Part shown: piece after piece, positions 35,367 to 47,500 of the stretch
Numbering within the stretch: position 1 is the stretch's first letter
How the letters are laid out: each line of letters begins with the position of its first letter
NCBI GenBank assembly: GCA_024704765.1
Contig: JAKMXF010000340.1
Coordinates: 159,911 to 223,910, forward strand
DNA length: 64,000 bases
Direction: 5' to 3'
Source of the DNA: Oopsacas minuta
Taxonomy: Eukaryota; Porifera; Hexactinellida; Lyssacinosida; Leucopsacidae
Notes under the pieces: model-generated
What the model was told of the DNA's origin: nothing
Seen by the model: only the letters and a program-made list of their open reading frames with translations
Database searches by the model: none
Position numbers and translations under genes: made by a program

Positions 35367-35755
35367 AAGGGGTTCCCAACCTGTGGCACGCGTACCCTTG
35401 GGTACGCCAGGACTATTTCAAGGAGTACGCGAGAAGTTTGAGCCATTTACGAATATTATTTTCAAATTTGTAATTATGATACATGTAATTTGACAGAAGA
35501 TTTGCAATAATAATATTATATGACGTAGAATATGAACTTAGGCGTAATGATTTAATTACTTTTCTATTACACACAATTGAGTAATAGACCTTTGAAATAG
35601 CGAATGAATTCATATAACTTTTACCAAAGAAGCCTAATTAGTATATTTTCAGTCAATATATAATGGTAATGAAAGTTGGAATTTACAATGGAGGTACGCG
35701 GTGAATATCCTTTTTGCATAGTAGGACATGGGCTACAAAAGGTTGGGAACCCCTG
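35367..35755. mobile_element. hAT-type MITE, AGGGGTTCCCAACC termini
   Basis: The left end AGGGGTTCCCAACCTGTGG and right end GGTTGGGAACCCCT are inverted repeats. The flanks are ATCTAGGT (35359-35366) and ATCTAGAT (35756-35763), matching at 7 of 8 positions. 389 bp, non-coding. This terminus is typical of hAT/Charlie-like elements. Degraded relatives lie at 47046-47210 and near 36520-36540. Confidence 0.82.
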
Positions 35756-35764
35756 ATCTAGATG

Positions 35765-35935
35765 CTTGGCTGGCACCTAAAAGTGCCAGTTCAGCGACAA
35801 TATAGGACAAAAGTGCCGGTCATGAGACTCAAATTAGTCAGGATCAATATGTCACCGTCCAGAAAAGTGCCATCCCTGGAGAACCAGGGTAAGAAAAAGT
35901 GCCGGTCCAGAAATTTATGTATAAACCCCTGGCCT
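35765..35935. repeat. AAGTGCCGGTC repeat, copy 1
   Basis: Shares a series of words with 36320-36478: GGCACCTAA, CAGTTCAGC, 'atgagact(c/a)aaa', 'ccagaaatt' and ATAAACCCCTG. Contains internal GTGCC(A/G)GT words. Non-coding, directly behind the hAT element. Confidence 0.65.
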
Positions 35936-36319
35936 ATAGATTTCGGGAATAGTAAAGTTTCTTTGAAAAGAGAAGTAGATTTGTAGAGAAATTCTATTTG
36001 CAATTAAAAATTGCGCGATACTTAGGAAAACTTCTGAAGCGGTTAAATACTCATGGGTATATCCAATGTTAGCCTTCAAGAGCTCTTCATTATACCTCTA
36101 TTACTCGTTTATGATCCTTATATATATTATTATATTGTTAAATCTGCATACAGCTATCTACGTTGAATTGTTTTCAGAGGGCATGTCCCCCAAAATCACT
36201 CACTCCACCCCACTAAGTGATCTCAGAATCCGGAAGGGAATCTGGTTCAAAGAACAGATACTTTGCATGCCTATGAGCTACAGCCCCCTCAAATAGTGAA
36301 AGTTGCTTCGTTCTTGAGT

Positions 36320-36478
36320 CAGGACAGGCACCTAAGTGTCAGTTCAGCATCCATGAAGGACAAAAATTGCCGACTATGAGACTAAAATTTGTATAGGATA
36401 CTATGTTCCCGCCCAAAAGTTTCTCCCCAAGGGGGCAAGAATGGTGTCAGCCAGAAATTCCTGAATAAACCCCTGCCT
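36320..36478. repeat. AAGTGCCGGTC repeat, copy 2
   Basis: Diverged direct copy of 35765-35935, about 555 bp downstream. Together they suggest a tandem insertion or internal duplication of an unknown interspersed repeat. Nothing else gene-like is seen between 35756 and 36705. Confidence 0.6.
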
Positions 36479-36705
36479 CCCATAGACTGCAATACATCAT
36501 ATGGCCCCTGCTCTTCTCAGTGGACCCCAAGTTGGGAACCGTATGATATATAAAAAATTGAAATGAATTTTTCATAAATATAATGTTGAATATATTTCAA
36601 TACAAATATGTTTTGTAAGTTAAATAACAGATAAAATGTAGAAATAAATATTTTAAAGATTAAAATAGAATTATTACATATATGAAGTTAGTGAATAAGG
36701 TTTAA

Positions 36706-38562
36706 TTATAATCTAGTGTCTCTAAATCCAGATTCATCTTGTGAAAAGTCTACATCAGAGGATTGCATCACTTTTGAAGCATTAAGCTAGAGTGTATATA
36801 TATATTTAAAGAGAAGGCTATATTCTTATGAAATTCACAAATAGTTGGTAATATTGAATAATAAGAACTATACTAATTGACGGAAGTTTCGCTAGCTTAG
36901 CTATGCTCAAGCCTGATAGTTCTTTGTACAGCTATTAATATAACTAACCTGAGTAAGACGAGGGGAGTATCTAGCACTAGGAGGAGTCCTTATAGAATTC
37001 CCATATGATAAGCTAGAGTTAGCAATAGAAGCTTGTTTGGAGCGAGATGAGAAGTCTAACGTATTAGAACGGTTCTCCTACACACAAATTAATATCAAAA
37101 TTCTGAATCTACGAACAAAATTTTTAGCTAGAATGGCCCGCTTAAATACTCTTCCTTTGCTATGATCGTAATAAACCGGAGGTTTTTGAATACAGTAGAA
37201 TCTCAATTTAATGGCTATTACAATTGCGAGATGAGGCGACGATCGATAAAGTGAGGCGGTAACTGGCCTCTTTGCCTCAATGCCAGTTATGCCATTGCTT
37301 TGCTCACCACATTTCTAGAATCGGCCCGATCTTATCAAAAATTGCATGCACTTCCAGATAGCATCCTTACGAAGTGACTATACCCCATGAGCTTCCTTAC
37401 CCAGTAGCGGTCCTAGGGGTTGGAAAATAGGTTATTGGACAAGGTTTTGATTTTGTGCCTCGGGCAGCCGCGGGTTTGCCAGATACTCTCCAAACGTTCC
37501 TGTTCCTGTAACATAGAATGTATTTGTGGAATTGAAAAATTAAGACAGGACAAGTTGAGATATCTAGACCTAACTAAAATCCAAATTTGGTCAAAACCAG
37601 GAGCTGTTTTCGCTGGATAGCATAAGCGCAAAGTAGGCCCATGAGTCTGGGTGGGAAAAGATGACGTCATGCCAACCCGGCCTATACCCTATGTTGTAAT
37701 GGAGTCAAACCGGGTGGGCACGTGCTCACCAAAATAGCACCTAGTTGCGCGTAAACTTACAAGCATTAAAGACTCCTGTAGTGTAAGGTCAGAGAGTGGA
37801 TCATCAAGCCTACCATTGGTAGCAGCTAATAGTGGAGTGTGTGACTGTGTTCTGTACTTCTCTCTTTCCTTCCTTGAAGAGAGTATCACAATACAGAATA
37901 CGAACAGACACAGGAACAGAACTAAAAGAAAAACATGGCGATAAAGTAACAGGGGTGTAGGAAGCGAGTTCTGAGGCGAACTTAGTTGCCCGGCTTCAAG
38001 GCCGTGAGTAGTTAATGATTCGTTGATAAGTTATCACGAGTACTTAGTTATGGAAAATTTTCAGATGAAAGGGTGGATAGGTAGGAGCTGCCCTGTTAAA
38101 CTTTTAAGAAAGATGGTCTATTATATTGACGGAATGTAATATCCATCCCTCCGTGTGTTTGATCCTGTGAAATCTAACACTCCAATTAACATGAAAATGT
38201 GAATACAGGTATATTGTAGAGTATAGATGTGTACCTGGGGTCTAGAATTTCCGAAAATGAGAATTTTTCATACCTTTTGGCAATAAAACATTACACTTTT
38301 GAAAATAGTTGAAATTAAAGATTCTAATCCAGATAATACGAATTAGTGGATTGAAAAGTGTTTCGAGAATTCCACTCATTTTGGGCAAACTGTATGTGAA
38401 AGAATGCACACCAAATTAACTGTATAACATTTCTAAACTGACCTGCCAAGAATATGATCACTACAATTATTATTATGATAGCAACAAGTGAGGTAACAGA
38501 TACTGGTGTAGTTGGCGTTGTTGTTACATTAAGAGTTAAGCTTGGTGTTGTCAGTGAAGGAT
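36706..38562 (-). CDS. Usherin-like membrane span and cytoplasmic tail exons
   Basis: Four exons (38562-38443, 37921-37761, 37077-36949, 36786-36706). A Thr-rich stalk precedes the membrane helix, which is split by an intron (TSLVAIIIIIVVIIFLA joined to VLFLCLFVFCIVIL). A basic stop-transfer follows (RKEREKYR), then a Ser-rich tail ending SGFRDTRL. The terminal T-R-L fits the class I PDZ ligand rule (S/T-x-hydrophobic). A sequence of unrelated repeats (hAT-like left half at 37402, partial TACAGT element near 37195) fills the intron 37078-37760. Confidence 0.82.
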
Positions 38563-41500
38563 CTGAATGAGAAAAAATATATAACGTCTACATTATATCA
38601 GTGTTTCATAAATTTTGGTTATGTAGCGATCAGGGTTTGGTAATGACATATTTTGGAGTGTACGTGCGCTGCAGTGTGTGCACTCCTTCAAAAATGGAGC
38701 GCTGCTCCTGAATCATGAATGGAGTGTGCTCCAGGTCCCGCTCTTTGTAGCACCATAAGCTCTGTATATCGAAACAATATCAAAATATCAAAAAACAAAA
38801 TTATAGACATTTTCGATTACATTTTCAATATTTTCAGATTTTGGTGCTAATCAATTGATCACTTACCAACACAATGAGGTGCTGTCTCTATTAGAACAAA
38901 GTTCGCTTGCTCTACACTCCCTACACTGGTAACAGCCTTCACTTTGAACTCGTAAGCTAAATGAAATATTAATTAAGAATAAACGTGTAATCCTGTTGAG
39001 TAGCTGATTACTCACAAGTTGAATAAATAAGATCTTCTACTGTCTTTGTTGTAGCAATAGTAGAATCTAAAACCTGTCTATCGACAAGGAATTCAAAGTT
39101 CTTCAGTAATCCGTTGAGATGGAAAACATTAGACCAATCAATTGTCACTGTGTTACAGAGCCTGCGTACACTCAGTGTGTCTCTTACCTCAGGTTCTAGA
39201 TAATTTTCAGAATATAATTAAGTATTGGGAGGTAAGCGAGGGGTAATTGTAATAGAATGTTGATGACAGTAGAATCTACTAGGACACCGGTTAACCTGGT
39301 TAATCGGGTCACAAAAGACAGAAATAGAAACATACCAATGGTCTCAATTGATTCCCGTTAATCGGGTCAATACCTTTCTCTACGCTTAATATGGTCAAAA
39401 TGGCCTGGTCCCGATGTGACCCTATTAAGAGGAGTCTACTGTAATGACGTCACAATTACAAATTCTTCCCTAAGATTCAACCCGCAATTACTTTACAATT
39501 ACAGCAAACAAATTTCATAATAGCCCAAGAACACTGATTCCGAATATGATATTGTACAAACGTATTATGAAGATTCAATTTGTTGTTGTTGTTATGTGTA
39601 TCAAATACACAAATATTAAAAGTTCCAGAAAGTGTTCAACCGTTATATTGGCGTAATCGAGTACGCTAACCCCGAACTTTCAAGTTTTCATATGTAATTT
39701 GTTATTGTTCTTATGAAAACGATAATCGAGGTATAAAGTGTCAAGTTCCTAAGAATGTTCGAAAGCCGCGGAGCACAAGCAAGCGGAGCGGAGTCGTTAC
39801 TTGGATAATCCATTACAATTGCAATTACAATAGTCAGGTGAGTCTATTCAAACAAAATTGTTAAACTAACAGAACACAAACTAAAATATAGTCCGCCAGT
39901 AGTTAAGAGATAACAAACACAATCTCTGTATCAGGGACAGACAATAATATAGCCTCATGAAATTGAGAATATAATTTGAAATGAGTATCCTCATTGGATT
40001 AAAGGCTGTGAGAGACTAGTGTACGAAGAATTTATAGCAAATGATTACAAATTAGATGATAAGATATTATGGGAATGGTAAAATATGTGAAAACACAGAT
40101 CCTTCGATTATCGATACAAAAAGGTAATTTTCCATTTATAAGAAATTCGGGTATGTAGTTTACCTGCAGAATCAGTAGTATAGAATCTAGAAGGAGGAGA
40201 TTGTTGTGCTGAATGACTATTAGCTGCAACCAAGAAGAATTGGTATGTAGCATAAGGAGTCAATCCTTGAGCTGTACCAGACAGGATATCTCCTGCTCCT
40301 GTGTAGAAAGTAGTTGTAGTACCGTACTGACAACTGCCTGGATTGATGTGAGGCTGTGTGGGCTGTGGGCAAACAGACTGTGCAAGGATAGAATAACTAA
40401 AAGATTCAAGTAAATCAATTTTCAATACAGTGTCACCTCCACAAACGAGGTGCCAGAGAAACAGAAAAATGCTAGAAAGTTGCTACACTTTGTAAATACT
40501 TGACAACTTACCTGGTGAGAATTCCATTAGGTTTAGTAGGTAATACCCATGTGAATACAATTTCCCGAGCAGAAATGATGTCAGCAACTGGCGGAGATAC
40601 TCCTTCAGGTGTATACTCTCCTGTACTGAGTGCAGCTGCCTCACTAGTAGCACATCCTGCCACAGTACATGCTGTCACATTTATATAATAGATCGTGTAT
40701 GGAAGTAGGTTTGTGATAGTGGTAGTGTTCTCCGTGCCTAATAATGGAAGAGAATATCTATGATAAAGTTTGTAAGGATCTAAATGAATTCGTAACTTCG
40801 GTCATAGATAAAATATACAGCTATATATGTGCAGGAGAAGGCCAGTTTCATTGTCATCAATTTTAGAAAACGAAACTCATATTTTAGACTTTTGGTGCTT
40901 CAAGATACGTATGTATAATCCATTGCGATCACTTATAAAGCCCAAACGGCCATCTTTCATTTCATTTGGACGAAATTTAAGCAATTAGTTAGCATTAACA
41001 TATCTTGTATAATCTATAATTTCGTATACAAAATGTTTGTTAGAGATCTCTACGGTCTAGTGTTGGTATACACCAGGGTTGCCGTGGGTATGGGAATTCC
41101 ACAGAAATTCTGTGGGAATGCGATGGGAATTGTAACATCCGTACCCACGGCAACCCTAGCAAACCAGATATACGTATAAGTAATTACCTGTCAATTCTGC
41201 TACTTGCACATCATCTCTGTACACAATATAACTGGTAATAATACCATTAGTTGTTTCTGGAGGTAAAATGAAAAGTGTAATAGAAGTATGTGTGCTTGAA
41301 AGTAACTCTGGTGGAACCACATCCATCGGTATTCCCTCTACTGTACGCACCGTTTCCCATTCACTAACTGCCTGTCCAACAGTGTTAATAGCTACAACTT
41401 TATATTGAAAATCTGTATATAGCTTCAAGTCAGTGGAATTATCAATAATGAAAAGTTGATTGTATACAATTGCAACTAGTATTTCATCTGAAAAAGTTGT

Positions 41501-44500
41501 CTGTCCATTTACATTGAAAACTTCTCTACGGAAAACTCTATATTCTGTGATAATACCATTAGGCATATCAGGTGCTTCCCATTGTGTGAGGACAGCAGGA
41601 CCTTGCAGTGCAGTCAGTGTCGGCACAGGTTGTCCAATAGGTGTATCAGGGCTAGTAACGACTGTAGCGATCTGACTCTCTGTGCATGTAGTAGTACATG
41701 CACGTATCATAACGTTATACATTGTAAACGGCTGCAATTCAGTGACAATATACTCAAACTGTAGCCCAGTGAATACCACTGTATTTTCAACGAGTAGATC
41801 ATAACGTGTTATAAGACCATTTGGTATTTGGGGTACAGACCATTCTGCCTTGAATGAAGTGGAGGTCAACGGAGTGAGTGTAGGCGCGTCGAGTAACTCG
41901 GGTGCATCAGGCGACGTGGTTATGACAGTGCTTTGACTAGGATCACTTCTCCCTATCGAAGTATACGCACGTATTGAGTATACATAGGTTTTAGCCGGCC
42001 GTAAATTTGTATCTGCAAATTGCCTGTTCTGAGTATTGTTAGTAAACAGCACTACACTACCGTTCCTGATTACGTCATAACCAATTATAACACCATTCGG
42101 CATAGATGGTACTTGCCAAGTTACCAAAGTTGACTTACTGCTTGTAACACTGACTACAGGAGCAGGCTGTCCAGAAGGGATATACTCTAAAGTCAAAATA
42201 TTCGAAGTAGGACCTACACTACAACCTATAGCAGTACAAGCTATTATAGCAATACGGTATATAGTGTAAGGTGATAGGTTAGTTTGAGTGTGTATGAAGG
42301 GTGTTATTGTATTTGATTGATCAACGTCATCAATTGATAGCATATACGATTGTATTACACCATTTGGTTTCGTAGGAGGGTCCCATCTAACCTCTACCTC
42401 AGAGAATGACACAGCTGTAAGGCTAGGAGCGATTACGCCCTCGGGAATGCTCTCAAGTGTCTGTTCCACTGTGATCTCACTTGTAACACAACCTCCACGG
42501 CTGTTACATGCAGTAATCTGATAGCTGTAGTCCGTGAACGGGTCTAGATTAGTATCAAAATACACAAACGCATTACTCAATGATACAATAGTATTACCAT
42601 CACGTATTACGTCATAATTGGTTATTACACCATTCGGTGAGGAGGGTGTTGTCCACTGTATACGCATTTCAGTGGCGAGCACCGCTTGAACGTTTGGAGC
42701 CGCAATACCTTGAGGTACTCCTTCATCTGTTTGCTCTGAAATGAAATCACTCTGTGTAAAGCCAACACTGTTCTCTGCAGTGATAGCATAACTGTAGAAT
42801 GAATAAGGTAGCAGGCCTGTGTCAATGAAGTTACGTAGAGTTATATTAAATACAGTGTGTATTTGAGAAAGTGTGTTATCAGGGTCCATACGATGTATTA
42901 GAAATCTAATTATGTTACCATTCGGACTGAGTGGGAGTTGCCAAGTTATACGGATAGAAGAAGAACCTAACGTCTCAAGGAAGGGAGCATTTAAATTATC
43001 TGGTGGGATTTCCGCGGTTGTCAACACCTGTAAATCACCATTAGTGCAGCCGGCTGAAGTACAAGCTTGTAAGTATAATTCATAGTCAGTGAAAGGTGTC
43101 AAAAGTCGGTAAGTAAACGAATTCGACACACCCCTAAAAATAGGATTTACTCCAAGATATATCAGATACTCACTGATAACACCATTCGGTTTCAGAGGTT
43201 CATTCCATGATAAATCTAATGAACTACCAGATGGATCAGCTGTGTACATAATAAGCTGTAAGAGCTCAGGGCTATCTTCAGCTGTCGTCGCAGGTACCCA
43301 AGTTGTGATAACCTGACCTATACTATTATTAGCTGCTATTCTAAACTCATAACTAGATCCAGGTTCAAGATCTTGTAACTGTGTTGAGGTTGTACTACCG
43401 TTAACTGTTAACAGCAACACAGGGTCACGGTTCATTGGTATCGGGTTAAGGGGTGTGGTAATTATACGTGCGTATATGTGGTATATTAATATTATCCCAT
43501 TAGGTTGAGCAGGCTCATCCCAGTTTAATATTAAAGAGCGTGCAGTAACAGATGACACTGTAGATGCAGCGAATAACATTGGCAATGCTTCTAATGTACT
43601 TTCGGATGCTTCAGCACTTGTGACACTACCTGCGCTATTACGTACTTTCACAGTGTATGTGTAGAGTGTGAAGGCATTTAGGTTGTCAATATCTATCATG
43701 TTGATCTCAGGTGGGACTGGGATTTGTAATGGCGGTTCATTGGCTGTGGTTTGTAATAGCTCATAACCTATGAGGATACCATTGAGAACAGCTGGTGGAT
43801 TCCATGATACACGTATTGAAGATGAAGATAACGCCAATAGAAATACAGGATCTATTCCAATAGGTGGTGCTTCTAGTGTTGTAATTAATACTGCATTAGA
43901 GAGAGCACAGCCACTACGTGTGCAGGCTGATACACGGAAACTATACTGTGTAAATGGTATTAGCCCGGTACGTGTAAAGCTGAGCTGTGTTGTATCTGTT
44001 AATGTAACGAAATTGACGTTATCCTGATACAAATCGTATTGTATTATTACACCATTAGGAAGTGTGGGTGGTATCCATTCGAGGAAAACAGCTGTAGCAT
44101 TCACAGCTGTCAAAATAGGCGGGTCTAACCCAGAGGGCGTCGAATCGGGTGTAGATACTGTAGCGGCCCCACTAATGACAGAACCTACATTGTTAAAAGC
44201 CTCGATTATGTAGCTGTAGGTTGTACTAGCAAATATGTCTGTGTCTATATACGTGAAATTAGTAGTGTTCAATATTATGACGTCATTTTTGCGTAGCAAA
44301 TAATACTGTATTATACCATTAGGTGAACTGGGTGGTGACCAACTTATCTCTAATTCATCAAATCGTATAATCGTTAGAATAGGCGGATCGATTGTAGTAG
44401 GAGGTATTTCAGAGGTAGAGAATGTAGTCGGTGAGCTGGATACACATCCAAAGCTGTTACAGGCTTCTAGAGTGTATGTGTATTGAGTGAATGCATTTAG

Positions 44501-47500
44501 TCCTGTAATAGTAGTTGTTAGTGCAAAACCTGTAAATATTGTGTTGCCATCTGAATCGTATATTGTGTAATTAACAATGATACCGTTAGGAAATAAAGGG
44601 TTAGTCCATGCTAATTCGATGCTATTCGGAGTGATTAGAGTTGCGAAAGGTATATCTAATAACTCGGGAGTACTTTCAGATGTTTTGGTAGAAACTGCGT
44701 CACTTCTTGTACAACCAATAATAGTGCAAGCAGATATCATATAAGTAAAAGTGGTGAAGGGCAATAAATTCATATCTGTGTATTGAGTGCTATCATTGAC
44801 GGTAGCTATTTCTTGGCCATCTCTATACACAATATAACTTATGATAATGCCATTAGGTTGTGTGGGGGCTGTCAATTGGATTCGTATTGCAGTAGCTGAT
44901 AACACTGTAAGAATAGGTGGGTTAATATCAGTTGGAGTGAATTCAAGAGTAAGTATAGAAATCTCAGGGCTAATAGTCTCTCCTGCTGCATTTGACACCC
45001 CAACGTATGCTAGATAATTAGTGAATGGTGTCAACCCTGTTACACGATATGATAAATTGAGGCCAGTGAAAACCGCAGTTGTCTGATAACAAATTTGTGT
45101 ATTAGAATTCAATAAGTCAATACTATCGCATGTATGTGTTGAAAATGGAAAATCGCATCGATTACAATAGGCTGTGCTTGACTGTGCATTAGGACACGTG
45201 ACACCTGTACCACAGTTGGCACCAGTTGATGTAGACCTATCAGAACATGTCTCCAGCTGTGAATTATAACCACGGTTATTACAACATGATAATTGTGAAG
45301 GGATTGCCGTGACGTCACAACACTTCTCATCTGCGTAAGATTTATTTGCTGGACTTGCGTATGAGATTACCTAGGAATAATAGAGAAATCAGCAAATATT
45401 CTCAAAACTAAACACAAAGCAGGCGAAATATTACGCCCTAGACAACTGTGATATTGTTCCGCCATTCACTCAATTTTCAGCATTGAAGAGTAAAATTTCT
45501 AAATTAAAAGATTATACCGCTGGCCGGCCGGCTACCCCATAATAATAAGTGCCACCCTAGGAGATTTCCTAGTTCGCTTAATGGAAGGACTGGTATTGGA
45601 TTTTCCCCATTTTATCGAGATTTTTAGATTTTATTAGGTTAGCATTAGTAAAGTATAGCCGTCACAGTAAATAATACATCTAACACGTTTCGAGGAATAC
45701 TGTAAATAACACTTACCCTCTCTACCCCATTACTTGCCGCACAACACAGAGTTACATTATCAAGCTCATAACTCGTATCACAGCAAACATATCCATCTCT
45801 ACTAGAATAAGTAACTCCATTACAACAGACTGTATCAACATTAGATACAACTGTTTCTCCACAACACATTGTATTTATGTGCTGTGATACAACGTTACCT
45901 CCACAGCACATAAAGTTATCGTTATCAGTGTAGGGAGTTGTACCGCAACAAGCATCACCTATAGAGTGAATATACTATTTGATTTACAAGGATAAAAGTG
46001 CAGTACAGTTCGCATAATAGAAATTTGTGTATTCGCAAGGGAAATTCAAATAGGATTAGCTGATCGGCGAACTATACTGCATTTATAGATCCAGTTGATA
46101 CGAATAACGATAAGACGAATATTTTGGCTGTTAATTGGTGTACGCGTTCTAATAGTATATGTACGAAAATTCAAAGACCCTGTCTTCCGAGTTCTACTGT
46201 ATATAGTATTGGAAAAAAGTGTTCAAGATTATCATGTGAATCCATTGCTCCAAATTTGATCTCCCTTACCTGATCCTACATTAACTGTATTTCCATCATC
46301 ACAGCAGATATCTCCAGGTCCTATAAACTGATACACACCTCCACAACAACCATAATCACTTTGGACATCGTAGAAACTACCTCCACAACACACATCACTA
46401 ACTGACACACGTTCAATATAAGTACCACCACAACATGCGTGATTATCAGCTTGAGGGTACAGTGTATCCTCACAACACACATGTGTTGATGCTGTATAGC
46501 ACTGATATCCACAACTTGACTGTCCTAATGGACAATCTACATAGTCACATGTATCTTGATCTGTGCTCTGTGAGCAGGGTATCACATAGCGGAGATAGAG
46601 AGAATAGCTTGTAATATCTCCGTTTGTGACAGTGGGAGCAGCTAAATAGAGTTAAATAAACAAGTGTTTCTCAAAGTAGCCCCTGTGATTATAATAGTAG
46701 GGACAAAAACTTAGAAATGGTTGATATTATGATAAGCAATTTGTGGGTGCTGGCAAAATATACATGTATAATTATGGACCCAGGCGAAGAAGATTGAGAA
46801 ACTTCACAAAATCTTCGGTTAGCTGTGTACGTATTACCTACCCCAATTAGCAAGGAATGAATCATGTTGTACATCTGATACATTAGGAGAATCAAATCCA
46901 GTGGGAGGAGATTGTAGAGTACGAATTGAATAGGAATCACTTGGAGTACATTCAAATCGAGTACAAGCAACAAGCTATATAAAAATAAACTAATATAAAT
47001 TATATATTGATAATGTTTACGAAAAGCGAAAGTAAAAAGCGATTAGTGGTCCCAACCTCTTCACCCGTGGTCCCCCTATACCAATTATAACACATGTTAA
47101 GGGCATCTCCCGCAGACTGCAACAGATCCTTTCATTCCTGTGGACCCCCTGCTGTCCTCCATGGACCACCAAGGGATCCATAAACCCCAGGTTGGGAAGA
47201 GTTACATTGGATATTTGAAAATTTTACTTGAGGAATAATTTTTCAATGACGGAACCAAAATATATGTACAGTGGAGTCTCCGAATAACGGACACGTTGGG
47301 GTATGGTATCTGTCCGTTGTAGAGAATTGTCCGCTCCTCGGAGACTGCTTAAGTATTAATTACATGCTTGGCGAATTCAATCCCTGCAACGAGGTTTATC
47401 CGTTGTAGGCGGTTGTCCGCTTTACGGAGTGTCCCTTTTGGGAGACTCCACTGTAAATACAAACATCTTCCAACAAACCTCAAATGAATATACTGTATAA

